Under the pieces are notes generated by a model. The model worked only from the letters and a program-made list of their open reading frames with translations. It searched no databases and had not been told where the DNA came from. Positions 51,868-60,509 of a DNA stretch of 64,000 nt are shown here, piece after piece (position 1 is the stretch's first letter; each line of letters begins with the position of its first letter). The position numbers and the translations under genes are program-made. Origin of the DNA: Actinoplanes aureus (lineage in GTDB: Bacteria > Actinomycetota > Actinomycetes > Mycobacteriales > Micromonosporaceae); contig NZ_JADQTO010000037.1 in NCBI RefSeq assembly GCF_015704865.1, forward strand, positions 17,247 to 81,246, read 5' to 3'.

Positions 51868-53055
51868 TCAGGCCGGGTGGCGCAACAGCGGGCGCGCGAG
51901 CCAGGTCGCGGCCAGCGCCACCAGGCAGAGGGCGGCCAGGCTCAGGAAGCCGATGCGGAACGAGCCGGTGGCGTCCTTGACCGCGCCCAGGGCGTACACG
52001 AACGCGAAGCTGCCCAGGTTCGCGCAGAAATTGCCGAAACCGCTGATCAGGCCGGCGCGTTGCGCGCCGAGCACCTCCAGGGGTACGGCGAACAGCGGGC
52101 CGAAGTAGACCTGGACGAAGACCGACACGAGCGCGACCACGAGCAGCACGCCGAGCATGCCGGGCACGTACGTGAGCAGGGTCAGGCCGGCGGTGAGGCC
52201 GGCCAGGGAGCCGCCGATGATCAGCAACGGCCGGCCGACCCGGTCGGACACGTACCCGCCGAGGAAGTTGGCCGGGGCGGTGACCGCCGAGCCGAGCGCG
52301 GCCACCAGCCCGGCCGCGGCGAGCGACTGGCCGCGGTCGACCACCAGGTAGGTGGGGAGCCAGAAGGTGAAGCCCTGCGCTACGGCGAGCCGGGCGAACT
52401 GGATGACACCGGTCAGCCACATGATCGGATGCCGGAGCAGGGCGGGCAGGTCGCGGACGCGTACCCCGCCCTGGGCGGCGGGGCTGTCGCCGGCACCGGC
52501 CCACCAGTAGAGCGCGCACGCCAGCAGGCCGCCGGCGGCGAACAGCACGAACAACGGTTGCCAGCCGAGCGGGCGGACCAGCAGCGGGCCCAGCGAGCTG
52601 AGCAGGATGTTCGACGAGAAGCCGCCGACCACGTACAGGCCCATCGCGGTGGCCCGCCGGCCGGACGGGAACTGCTGGGTCATCAGCAGCAGCCCGGGCG
52701 CGAACACCAGCGCCCGGAAGAACCCGGACAGCGCCTGGTTGAGCAGCAACGCCTCGTAGGAGGTGAGCACGGTGAACAGCGCGGCCAGCAGATTGGTGCC
52801 GAGCAGTCCGGTCAGGAACAGGCGGCGCGGGGTGAACCGGTCGGCCAGGTAACCGGAGGGGACCTGCATCAGGGCGTACACCAGGTTGGTGACCGCGGCG
52901 AGCGTGCCCGCCTGGGTGAAGCTGAGCCCCAGGTCGGAGCGGATGAGCGGCAGGAACAGGGCCAGCCCGCCGAAGATGAGCCCCTGAGTGCTCTGGCAGA
53001 CGACCACCAGCGTGATGATCGAACGCCGTCGTCCGGCACGGCTCAAGGTCACCAC
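51868..53055 (-). CDS. MFS transporter (ACS/NNP-like)
   Basis: A 395-residue, 12-helix MFS protein. Motif A is GYLADRFTPRRLFLTG between TM2 and TM3 and recurs as GGYVSDRVGRPLLIIGG between TM8 and TM9. The protein starts MVTLSRAGRRRSIITLVVVC and has QSTQGLIFGGLALFLPLIRS in TM1, a pattern of anion:cation symporter-like or nitrate/nitrite porter-like members. Substrate and regulation are unknown. Its 3' end is 3 bp from that of the YbjN remnant. Confidence 0.85.
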   Translation of the reverse strand: MVTLSRAGRRRSIITLVVVCQSTQGLIFGGLALFLPLIRSDLGLSFTQAGTLAAVTNLVYALMQVPSGYLADRFTPRRLFLTGLLGTNLLAALFTVLTSYEALLLNQALSGFFRALVFAPGLLLMTQQFPSGRRATAMGLYVVGGFSSNILLSSLGPLLVRPLGWQPLFVLFAAGGLLACALYWWAGAGDSPAAQGGVRVRDLPALLRHPIMWLTGVIQFARLAVAQGFTFWLPTYLVVDRGQSLAAAGLVAALGSAVTAPANFLGGYVSDRVGRPLLIIGGSLAGLTAGLTLLTYVPGMLGVLLVVALVSVFVQVYFGPLFAVPLEVLGAQRAGLISGFGNFCANLGSFAFVYALGAVKDATGSFRIGFLSLAALCLVALAATWLARPLLRHPA

Positions 53056-53138
53056 GTCACCGACCGTACCCGGTGGCGCATATTGATATGAGCCGGGCGG
53101 GATGGCGACGGAGCCCTCCCGCGCAGGACAATGCGTAG

Positions 53139-53861
53139 GTGCATCACCTTCGATGCTCCGTGGAGCGGATCGGCACGCGCCTGCTCGTCAGGTGCGGAGG
53201 CGAACTCTGCGTCGCGACGGTCCCGCAGGTCCGGGCCGCGCTCATCAAGTGCCTGGTCGAGCAGCCGGACGCGGTGATCGCCGACCTGGCCGGGACGGTG
53301 GTGATCGAACGGACGGCCTTGTCGGTGTTCGCCGCGGTCGCCCGGCAGGCCGCTCTCTGGCCGGGCACCCCGCTGCTGATCTCCGGGACCGATCGCCAGA
53401 CCGCCGAGTGGCTGGTCGCCGGGCACAGCCGGCTGGCGGCGTTCCCCTCCGCCGACGACGCCCTGGCGGCCGAGTCGCGCCGTCTGACCACGTCGGTCAG
53501 TGACCTCCTGCTTCCGCTCGCCGGGTCGGCCCAGCGGGCCCGGCACGTCACCGTCGAGGCGTGCATCCGCTGGGAACTGCCGGAACTGGCCGCACCGGCC
53601 AGCCTGGTGGTGAGCGAGCTGGTGGCGAACGCCGTGATGCACGCCGAGACGATGATCGACCTGCGCGTGAACCTGGGCCGCCGCTATCTCATGATCGCGG
53701 TACGGGACGGGTCGAGCGCTCCGCCGCGCCTGCCACCCGGATCGCCGGACGGCCCGGCGTCGGCGCACGGGTTGCACCTCGTCGACGCGCTGACCATGCA
53801 CTGGGGCTCGATGCCCGCCGAGGGCGGGAAGGTGGTCTGGGCGACGCTGGCCAGGACCTGA
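53139..53861 (+). CDS. STAS-HATPase fusion, partner-switching regulator
   Basis: A 240-residue protein joining two usually separate modules. Residues ~1-105 form a STAS domain (RIGTRLLVRCGGELCVATVP, AVIADLAGTVVIERTALSVF) and residues ~115-240 an RsbW-like HATPase_c domain with the N-box SELVANAVMHAETMI near 163, MIAVRDGSS and a G-box ASAHGLHLVDAL. RsbW-type kinases bind sigma factors and phosphorylate STAS antagonists. The STAS Ser that is normally phosphorylated appears as Thr in ERTALSV. A single chain with both could be self-regulating. No sigma factor or phosphatase gene is adjacent. Confidence 0.82.
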   Translation: MHHLRCSVERIGTRLLVRCGGELCVATVPQVRAALIKCLVEQPDAVIADLAGTVVIERTALSVFAAVARQAALWPGTPLLISGTDRQTAEWLVAGHSRLAAFPSADDALAAESRRLTTSVSDLLLPLAGSAQRARHVTVEACIRWELPELAAPASLVVSELVANAVMHAETMIDLRVNLGRRYLMIAVRDGSSAPPRLPPGSPDGPASAHGLHLVDALTMHWGSMPAEGGKVVWATLART

Positions 53862-54085
53862 GCCACCGAGCAGCCGCGCGGCACCTCGTCAGACACGGGC
53901 AGGCCGGCGCGGCGGCGGCAAGGCCGCCACCGGAGGCGCTCGAAGCCGGGCAGGCCGCTGCGGTTGGCGGGATTCAGCGCACGCGCCGTCATCACCCGGT
54001 CGCCGTGCGACGCGGAGACGCCCTCGATCTCTTCTCCCCGATAATGTGCATCCTGAAGTGCGTGTTTCCGCCGGAAGGGGAGGCG

Positions 54086-54625
54086 ATGGCCCGCTACGCG
54101 GTCCTGCTGCGCGGCATCAATCTCGGTCGATCCAGGCGGGTCGGCATGGCCGACCTTCGGGCGCTGCTCGTCGAGGAGGGGTACGAGGGAGTCGCGACCC
54201 TGCTCCAGAGTGGCAACGTCGTCCTCGAGTCGGACATGTCGCCCGCCACGCTGCGAAAGGCGCTGGAAGGCACTCTGCAGGAGCGGTTCGGGATGCCGAT
54301 CGAGGTGATCCTGCGCAGCCGTGACGAGCTGGCGGCCGTGGTGCGGCGCAACCCGCTCGGGAACGTGGCGGACGACGGCTCCCGGTATGTGGTGGCGTTT
54401 CTGGCCTCACCGGCGACCGGAGATGATCCGCTGGCGGGTGTCGACGCCGGCGACGAGCGCTATGTGATCTCCGGTTCGGAGATGTATCTGTGGCTGCCGG
54501 CCGGGCAACAGAACAGCCCGCTCATGAAGGCGCTTGGCAAGATCAAAAACGGGCCTTCGGCGACCGTACGGAACTGGAATACGGTGGAGAAACTCCTGGC
54601 GATGCTGGATCGTCCTGGAGCGTGA
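54086..54625 (+). CDS. DUF1697 family protein
   Basis: A 179-residue protein from ATG 54086 behind an AAGGGGAGG site. It has the DUF1697 signatures ARYAVLLRGINLGRSRRVGM, ATLLQSGNVVLESD, and the C-terminal KNGPSATVRNWNTVEKLL, in which the TVRNWNTV motif is strongly conserved in the family. The structure is known to be ferredoxin-like but the function is not. Its stop overlaps the start of the next gene (GTGA). The open frame upstream is a shadow. Confidence 0.87.
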   Translation: MARYAVLLRGINLGRSRRVGMADLRALLVEEGYEGVATLLQSGNVVLESDMSPATLRKALEGTLQERFGMPIEVILRSRDELAAVVRRNPLGNVADDGSRYVVAFLASPATGDDPLAGVDAGDERYVISGSEMYLWLPAGQQNSPLMKALGKIKNGPSATVRNWNTVEKLLAMLDRPGA

Positions 54626-55134
54626 TCGTGGTTCAACGGGTTCGGGTCCGGTGGAGCGCGGCCGGCCGGGGCGCGCGGCACGCCGATGCTCGCCGTGGTC
54701 TGAGCAAGCCGGTTCTGCTGCCTGACGCGCTGCCCGACGGCGACGTGGTGGTCCATGAGGTCCTGGCCGACGAGGCGAACGGGTATGTCCGCCGGGGCGA
54801 GGTGCTGACCGGTGAGAGCACCGGGCTCGGCCTTCAGTTCGGCGGGGACGAGGCGGCGCTGACCGTGGCCCTGCTGCCGTGGGCGGTCTATCCGCGCCGG
54901 GAGTGGCCGGCCAAGCTGTTCACGCTGGGTCCGGGGCAGGTCGGTCGTTATCGGGCGAACTTCCGCTTTCTCATCACCCGGTGTTGCTGCAACCCCAGCT
55001 GGTACTACGAGGACTGGCTGGTGCATGTCAGCAACGGGTCGCCGCGACCTGATCGGTTCGTGCACGGCAAGCCGCACTTCGCCGTCGACCACCGGGTCCA
55101 TTTGTATGGCGGGCGTGCCCGTTCCGGTCAGTGA
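54622..55134 (+). CDS. Hypothetical protein coupled to DUF1697
   Basis: A 170-residue product from GTG 54622, which overlaps the DUF1697 stop. It is beta-rich with GDVVVHEVLADEANGYVRRG, LGPGQVGRYRANFRFLITRC, a CCCNPSWYYEDWLVHVSNG segment with three adjacent cysteines, and a C-terminal HGKPHFAVDHRVHLYGGRA rich in His. The Cys/His clusters could bind a metal. No family is recognised. It converges on and overlaps the 3' end of the next gene by 7 bp. Confidence 0.75.
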   Translation: MIVVQRVRVRWSAAGRGARHADARRGLSKPVLLPDALPDGDVVVHEVLADEANGYVRRGEVLTGESTGLGLQFGGDEAALTVALLPWAVYPRREWPAKLFTLGPGQVGRYRANFRFLITRCCCNPSWYYEDWLVHVSNGSPRPDRFVHGKPHFAVDHRVHLYGGRARSGQ

Positions 55135-56393
55135 ATGGTCAGGGCGCCGTCGGCGACGGTGAGCGTGCCCGGTGGCGTGCGGGCGAAGGTGTGCGGGGCG
55201 GCGAACGCGGTGGTGTCCAGCGTCAGGCGGGCCACCTCGGGGAACTGCTCGGAGCGTAGCCGCCAGGTGCTGTCATCGGACGGGGCGGCGAGGTTGATCG
55301 TCGCGGCGGTGTGCCAGCTGACCAGGGTCAGCTGGGCGAGGTCAGGCGGACCGGTGAAGGCGGGTCTGACCCTCGGCCGGCTGTCGTTCAGCTCGGCAGC
55401 GAGGTACGGGCTTCGGGCGGTCCACTTCTCGACCAGGCCCCGGAACGCCGCATCGCGCTCCGGGGCGCCTGCGGCGGCGAGCACGTCACTGCCCGCTCCG
55501 GCGAGGGCGGCGCACAACTCGCGTACCGGTATCCGGCCGACGACGTGCGGGAACCGGACGGCGCGGATCGCCACCATCGCCCGGTAGACGGCGAAGGCCG
55601 CCTGACGGGCGACGCCCAGCGGCGGGCGGGTCGGCTGCCGCGGTCCACGCCGGCGCGTCCGGGCAGTGGTGGCGTCGGCGGCCCGGCCGGCGTGCGAGAA
55701 GTGCCACGACCAGTCCTCGATGTAGACGGTCGCGGCCTTCGCGCGCAGCCGGCCTCGGGCGCCGATGCGGATGTCCGGGCCGGTCATCAGGGGTACGCCG
55801 GAGCGATCGTCACTGTCGAACCGGACCAGGTCGACGCCGTCGAGGTACAGGTGGACGGCCGGGGTCTGCGGGCTGTCCGGGGCGGCGTACCGGCGTGGTG
55901 CGGAGAGCTCGACGAAGCCGGACAGGTCGCTGCCGGCCCGCTCGACCCGAAGCATGCCGACCTCGGCGCGGTCCAGGTCGTAGTCACGGCCCAGGTCGAT
56001 CTCGTCGAGCGGGGTCAGGGCGGGCATGACCAGGCCGAGGTAGTCGCGGTGGTGCGCCGGTTCCTCGGCCGCTTTGCCGAGCAGCGACCGCATTTCCGGG
56101 CCGGCGATCTCGATCATCCATTCGCGGCGGGACAGTGCCAGGTCCGCCATCCAGGCGAGGGCGGCTCGCGCGCGTCGTTCACGTAGCCAGTCGGGGCGGG
56201 TGAGCGCCGCGCGGAACAGCGGTCGCGTGTTGTTGTCCCAGACGTCGGCGATCCGCGCGACCTCACGGCGGTCGAAGTGGCGGCCGTCCGCGGCGAGCTG
56301 CGCGATGCTGGTGATCGATTGGTCCAGCAGCCCGGCGAGCATCGGCATTGCGGCGAACCTGCCCATGTCCGCGCTCCGATCGTGTGGCCGCAT
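55128..56393 (-). CDS. Hypothetical protein, two-part, of unknown function
   Basis: A 421-residue product from ATG 56393 (MRPHDRSADMGRFAAMPML); ATG 56366 or the frame's first ATG at 56429 are alternatives. The N-terminal half is helical and charged (RREVARIADVWDNNTRPLFR, ALSRREWMIEIAGPEMRSLL); the middle has a beta segment (VHLYLDGVDLVRFDSDDRSG) and the end is Thr/Ala-rich beta (LTLVSWHTAATINLAAPSDD, HTFARTPPGTLTVADGALTI). There is no signal peptide or membrane helix. I do not recognise a family. Confidence 0.7.
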   Translation of the reverse strand: MRPHDRSADMGRFAAMPMLAGLLDQSITSIAQLAADGRHFDRREVARIADVWDNNTRPLFRAALTRPDWLRERRARAALAWMADLALSRREWMIEIAGPEMRSLLGKAAEEPAHHRDYLGLVMPALTPLDEIDLGRDYDLDRAEVGMLRVERAGSDLSGFVELSAPRRYAAPDSPQTPAVHLYLDGVDLVRFDSDDRSGVPLMTGPDIRIGARGRLRAKAATVYIEDWSWHFSHAGRAADATTARTRRRGPRQPTRPPLGVARQAAFAVYRAMVAIRAVRFPHVVGRIPVRELCAALAGAGSDVLAAAGAPERDAAFRGLVEKWTARSPYLAAELNDSRPRVRPAFTGPPDLAQLTLVSWHTAATINLAAPSDDSTWRLRSEQFPEVARLTLDTTAFAAPHTFARTPPGTLTVADGALTIH

Positions 56394-56473
56394 GGCCGTC
56401 CAAGAGTGACATACGTGCGCATATGGCATTCAGGGGCGTGCTTCGATGTCCACATACGACTAACGTGCTCGTG

Positions 56474-57232
56474 ATGCGACGTTTGATCACGTTTTTGTCC
56501 CTGGTCCTCGGCGTGGTGCTTGGCGTGCCGGGCTCGGCGTCGGCGATCGCCAACGGCGAGCCGGTGCCGGACGGCAGATACCGCTTCTCGGTGAAGCTGA
56601 CGATGACCGGAATTCCGACCGCCACCGGCGGGCGCCGCAACAGCGCCTGCTCAGGAGCTCTCGTCGCCGCCGAATGGGTGATCACCGCGGGGCACTGCTT
56701 CCGTGACGCGAACGGTGTGCGGGTCGAATACCCGGTGGCGGACCTGACGACGGCTACCGTCGGGCGCACCGACCTGGCCGGGACCGGCGGGCACGAGGTC
56801 GAGGTGGTCGCGGTGCGGCAGTCACCGACCGCGGACGTGGCCCTGGCCCGGCTGGCGACGCCGGTGCGCGACGTGCGCCCGATCAGGCTAGGCAAGCGCG
56901 CGCCGGAACCCGGCGATGTGCTGCGGGTGACCGGGTACGGGTCGACGACCAGCGTCAACCCGGCACCGGTAACGCGGCTGCGCACCGGCCAGATGGTCGT
57001 GGTGTCGGTAGCCTCCTCGGTGGTCGGCTTGAGCGGGTTCGCGCCGCAGCCGGACACGACGCCGTGCCCGTACGACTCGGGCGGCCCGTTCTTCACCGAG
57101 TCAAAGCGTGCCCGCCCGGCGCTCGTCGCGCTGGTGAGCGGCGGGCCGAGCTGTCCGCACACCGGGGTGGAGAGCGCCGCCCGGACCGACAACATCGCCG
57201 ACTGGATCCGGGCCGCAATCCGCGCCGGATGA
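56474..57232 (+). CDS. Secreted trypsin-like serine protease (S1 family)
   Basis: A 252-residue exported protease from ATG 56474. It has a signal peptide (ITFLSLVLGVVLGVPGSASA), mature start IANGEPVP and the catalytic triad: His in VITAGHCF (about 74), Asp in TADVALARL (about 121) and Ser in CPYDSGGPFF (about 202). The usual Gly of GDSGGP is Tyr here, which could alter the oxyanion hole. Cys pairs (ACSG/HCF and PCPYD/SCPH) fit disulfides. The longer open frame upstream is not coding. It precedes a large tandem repeat. Confidence 0.87.
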   Translation: MRRLITFLSLVLGVVLGVPGSASAIANGEPVPDGRYRFSVKLTMTGIPTATGGRRNSACSGALVAAEWVITAGHCFRDANGVRVEYPVADLTTATVGRTDLAGTGGHEVEVVAVRQSPTADVALARLATPVRDVRPIRLGKRAPEPGDVLRVTGYGSTTSVNPAPVTRLRTGQMVVVSVASSVVGLSGFAPQPDTTPCPYDSGGPFFTESKRARPALVALVSGGPSCPHTGVESAARTDNIADWIRAAIRAG

Positions 57233-57308
57233 CGGCATGCAGGACCGGACTAGGGCCCGATGCCGCTGCCGGCGGTCTCGCAACGGCGAGCCGGGCGACG
57301 CTGCCGTC

Positions 57309-57718
57309 GGGCGTCGCCCGGTGGGTTGCTGGGGCCGTCGGGCGTCACTAAGGGGCCCGCTGAGCCGGGGGTGTCGTCCGGTGGGTCGTTGGGCGTCGCC
57401 CGGTGATTTGCTGGGTCGTTGGGCGTCGCCCGGTGATTTGCTGGGTCGTGGGGCGTCGCGCGGTGGTTCGCTGGGGCCGTGGGGCGTCAGTGGGTGATTT
57501 GCTCGGCCGCCGGGCGTCACCGGGTGGTTCGCTGGGCCGTCGGGCGTCAGCGGGTGATTTGCTGGACGCCGGGCGTCACCGGGCGGTTCGCTGGGCCGAC
57601 GGGCGTCAGCGGGTGATTTGCTGGACGCCGGGCGTCACCGGGTGGTTCGCTGGGCCGACGGGCGTCAGCGGGTGATTTGCTGAACGTCGGGCGTCACGCG
57701 GTGATCCGCTGGACCGCC
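57309..57718. repeat. 30-bp tandem array derived from the 3' end of the PKD gene
   Basis: About 14 units of 29-31 bp (unit starts at 57309, 57339, 57369, 57391, 57421, 57451, 57482, 57512, 57542, 57571, 57601, 57630, 57660, 57689) have the form GGGCGTCRSCGGGTGATTTG followed by CTGGGCCGNC. Two slightly different units alternate in the middle. The last unit overlaps the final eight codons and stop of the minus-strand PKD gene, and the TCA that is that gene's stop has the same place in most units. It fills the gap 57233-57693, where no gene is seen. Confidence 0.85.
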
Positions 57719-58671
57719 GCCTTCGCGACGGAGCGGTTGCCCGCCTTGTCGATCGCGGTGTAGGTGAAGCGCATCGTGCCCTTGGCCGGAGCCTGGAACG
57801 GGGCGCGCCACGCGCCGGAGGCATCCGGCGCCACGGTGATGGCCCTCGTCCTTCGCGTGGCGGCTGCCCTGGACGCGACCTTCCGCCACCCGGCGCCGGT
57901 GTAGGCGAACCAGGTCTGGCCACGCTTCACCACGGCGGTCAGCGTCACACTGCGCACGCCGACACCGTCGTCGGACGCCTTGCCCGTCAGCGTCGCCCAG
58001 GACCTGCCGCTCGCCGGGTTCGCCGGTGTGGTCAGGGTGACGATCGGCCCGGTGGCGTCCTTCTTCGCGGTGACCGTGCCGGCGGCGCGCGGCGTGGCTG
58101 CGCCGTTCTCATTGACCGGCGCGACCGTGACCTCGAACGTGCCCGGAGCAGCGTACGCATGTGTGGTGGTCGCCTCGGCCACGCTGGCCTCGACGACGCT
58201 GGTCTGGCCGTCACCCCACGAGATTTTGATGTTGTCGGCCTCCTCATATGTCTGGTAGGCCAGTGTCACCGCGTCGCCGATCCAGGTCGTGGACTGCTTG
58301 ACCTGATAGCCGCCGATGACCGTGGACACCGTGACACGCCCGGCCGACTCGCGGGTCCCGCCGGAGACGGTCACCGTCGGTGTGAACGTGCCGACGCTCT
58401 GATAGGTGTGCGGCACCTGCGTGGTGCTGCCCGGAACCGTCTCGGTCGTCCCGTCGCCCCAGTCGATGACCTGCGTGCTGTCGCCGGAAGCCGACGAGCG
58501 CAGGAGTGTGGTCGACTGGCCCGCCCAGATGCTGTAACTGGTCAGCCGGTACGGCCCGTCCGGTGCCGCCTCCCCGGACGCGAGGGTCGCCACGGTGACG
58601 GCGGCGCCACCGAGCACCGCTGCGCCGAGCGTGAGGCCGACGATCTTTTTCACGCGGCGGGGCTGGACCAT
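57694..58671 (-). CDS. Exported PKD-domain protein
   Basis: A 325-residue protein with an N-terminal hydrophobic signal or anchor (KIVGLTLGAAVLGGAAVTVA). Two PKD-like Ig folds are marked by TQVIDWGDGTTETVPG (about residue 68) and IKISWGDGQTSVVEA (about 150), and the C-terminal region has an Ig-like bacterial-adhesion type pattern (TLTGKASDDGVGVRSVTLTA, MRFTYTAIDKAGNRSVAKA). PKD domains bind sugars or proteins outside the cell. The C-terminal TAIDKAGN-type module is common in surface proteins. The last codons are part of the tandem array. Confidence 0.8.
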   Translation of the reverse strand: MVQPRRVKKIVGLTLGAAVLGGAAVTVATLASGEAAPDGPYRLTSYSIWAGQSTTLLRSSASGDSTQVIDWGDGTTETVPGSTTQVPHTYQSVGTFTPTVTVSGGTRESAGRVTVSTVIGGYQVKQSTTWIGDAVTLAYQTYEEADNIKISWGDGQTSVVEASVAEATTTHAYAAPGTFEVTVAPVNENGAATPRAAGTVTAKKDATGPIVTLTTPANPASGRSWATLTGKASDDGVGVRSVTLTAVVKRGQTWFAYTGAGWRKVASRAAATRRTRAITVAPDASGAWRAPFQAPAKGTMRFTYTAIDKAGNRSVAKAAVQRITA

Positions 58672-58704
58672 GACCCGCAGAATACGGATCAGGCCGCTGC
58701 GTGA

Positions 58705-59283
58705 TCAACTCTGGGTCCGGCGAGCGTAGGCGCGGGCCGCCCGTGCGCGGTCGCCACAGCGAATGGAACACCAGTGCCGGCGGCCGTTGCGCAACAGGAA
58801 CCGGGTGCACGGTGGCGAGTCGCAGGCGGCCAGCCGGTCGGCGTCAGGGCCGGTCAGCAGGTCAGCGGCGTCAGCGGCCAGAACGCCGAGGGCATGGTCG
58901 ACGACCTGGTCGGTCGGGTGCGGCGCCACCCGGTAGGGCCCGGCGGAGCTGACCCACCGTAGCGGGGCTGCGGTGGGCACCCGGGTGAGCGCGTCGTTGA
59001 CCGCGGTCACCGCCTCAGCGGGTGGCAGGGTGCGGTCGATGCGGGCGGTCAACAAGGCCCGGACGTGCTGCCGCAGGGCGCGCACCCGGGTCGCGCAGAT
59101 CTCGTGCAGCCGCGCATCGGGTGGAACGAGACCCCGGTCCACGAGCCAGCGGGTGGCGTCTGCCGGGGTGTCGATCAGATCCAGCACCTGGCCGCCGGTG
59201 CCGGTCAGCACGCTGTCGGCCAGATCCAGAGCGGGGTGGAGCTCGGCGCCCGGAGCGGCTGGCGGATGAACGACCTCGGTCAT
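58705..59283 (-). CDS. CGNR zinc-finger (ABATE domain) regulator
   Basis: A 192-residue protein from ATG 59283. Its N-terminal ~125 residues match the ABATE stress-sensing domain (LDLADSVLTGTGGQVLDLID, RVRALRQHVRALLTARI). The C-terminal zinc ribbon is CDSPPCTRFLLRNGRRHWCS with IRCGDRARAARAYARR, a CGNR-type finger in which the eponymous CGNR reads CGDR. Members are thought to regulate transcription under stress. The start region faces the MBL-fold gene, which it may regulate. The longer upstream frame is antisense to that gene. Confidence 0.83.
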   Translation of the reverse strand: MTEVVHPPAAPGAELHPALDLADSVLTGTGGQVLDLIDTPADATRWLVDRGLVPPDARLHEICATRVRALRQHVRALLTARIDRTLPPAEAVTAVNDALTRVPTAAPLRWVSSAGPYRVAPHPTDQVVDHALGVLAADAADLLTGPDADRLAACDSPPCTRFLLRNGRRHWCSIRCGDRARAARAYARRTQS

Positions 59284-59367
59284 GCTTCTCACGTTAGGGC
59301 TTGCCGTCATCCGTGACAAGCGGATAACGTCACGGATGACAGCCGATTTTTCCGTGAGGAGTCCGTG

Positions 59368-60111
59368 ATGGTGGATGTTCGTGTCTACGGTGGCCCGACA
59401 GCACTCTTCGAGTTCGGTGGCCTGCGCTTCCTGACCGATCCGACCTTCGACGAGCCCGGCGACTATCCGTTGCCGCGCGGCAGCGTGCTGACCAAGACCG
59501 CGCCGTCCGCGATCACGCCCGCCGAGCTCGGCCCGGTCGACGTGGTGCTGCTCTCGCACGACCAGCACCCCGACAATCTCGACGACTCCGGGCGGGAGCT
59601 GCTGTCCCGTGTGCCGCTGACCCTGACGACCGAGAGCGGGGCGGGCCGACTCGCCGGCAACGCGCGGGGTCTCGCGCCCTGGGCTTCCACCGAGCTGGAG
59701 CGTCCCGGCGGCGGCACGGTCACTGTGACGGCGGTGCCCGCGCTGCACGGTCCCGAGGGCTCGGAGCCCATCGTGGGCGAGGTCGTCGGATTCGTCCTGA
59801 CCGGCGACGGCTTGCCCACCGTCTACGTCAGCGGCGACAACGCCTCACTCGACCGCGTCAAGCAGATCGCCGACCGTTTCGGCCCGATCGACACGGCGAT
59901 CCTGTTCGCCGGCGCCGTCCGCGGCGACTTCGTCGGGAATGCGCTGCTCACTCTCGACAGCGCCCAAGCCGCCGAGGCGGCGGTCATCCTCGGAGCCCGG
60001 CACATCGTGCCGGTGCACTACAACAGCTGGGCGCACTTCACCGAGGGCCGGGACAGGCTGGAGGAAGCATTCTCGGCCGCCGGCCTCGCCGGCCGGGTGC
60101 AATGGCCGTGA
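59368..60111 (+). CDS. MBL-fold metal-dependent hydrolase (UlaG-like)
   Basis: A 247-residue protein from ATG 59368, six bases after AGGAG. Its layout is that of the UlaG/RomA group: VRVYGGPTALFEFGGLRFLT DP start, a metal-site VVLLSHDQHPDNLDD, VPALHGPEGSE, TVYVSGDNASLD and HIVPVHYNSWAHF. The usual HxHxDH reads HDQHPDN, so Asp is kept but the last His is Asn, as in several members. It is divergent from the CGNR gene. The substrate is unknown. Confidence 0.83.
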   Translation: MVDVRVYGGPTALFEFGGLRFLTDPTFDEPGDYPLPRGSVLTKTAPSAITPAELGPVDVVLLSHDQHPDNLDDSGRELLSRVPLTLTTESGAGRLAGNARGLAPWASTELERPGGGTVTVTAVPALHGPEGSEPIVGEVVGFVLTGDGLPTVYVSGDNASLDRVKQIADRFGPIDTAILFAGAVRGDFVGNALLTLDSAQAAEAAVILGARHIVPVHYNSWAHFTEGRDRLEEAFSAAGLAGRVQWP

Positions 60112-60224
60112 CCAACAGTCGCCCTCACCCGCGTGTGCTGGTCACGGCCCGGCGGTTGCGGCAGTGCACGCATGCGGTGGCGGGGCGGGTCCTAGCCGGC
60201 TGCGGCTGATTGCCGGCCTGAGAC

Positions 60225-60509
60225 CTACGGCTCCTCCACCGCTGCGATCCGGTATTTACGGACCTCGGCCGCGAGGATCGGGGGAAGTTCCATGTCCGGG
60301 CCGCCGGAATCGCGGAAGGCGTGCAGGTGCTCGTCGGACTCCCACCGTTCGAAGACGTTGATCCGCCCGGCATCGAGCTCGTCCGGCGCCTGCGAGAAGT
60401 CGAAACAGCCGGGTGCCTGCCGTGCCAGCCGAGACACGTCGGCCACCGCGGTCAGATAACGGTCCCGTTCAGCCGGATCGACCTGCAACATCCCCGCGAT
60501 GATGATCAC
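60225..60509 (-). CDS. Antibiotic-biosynthesis-monooxygenase (ABM) domain protein
   Basis: A 94-residue dimeric alpha+beta barrel protein: IIIAGMLQVDPAERDRYLTA, APGCFDFSQAPDELDAGRIN, VFERWESDEHLHAFRDSGGP. The FERWES and FDFS patterns are those of YgiN-like ABM proteins, which are cofactor-free quinol or polyketide monooxygenases or simply dimerisation modules. The start is GTG 60509 four bases after a GGAGG site that is itself in a CCTCC-A-GGAGG hairpin, which might limit translation. Confidence 0.82.
   Translation of the reverse strand: MIIIAGMLQVDPAERDRYLTAVADVSRLARQAPGCFDFSQAPDELDAGRINVFERWESDEHLHAFRDSGGPDMELPPILAAEVRKYRIAAVEEP

Noticed and set aside
57309..57718. CRISPR array
   Set aside because: The ~30-bp units are directly adjacent without spacers and no cas genes are present.
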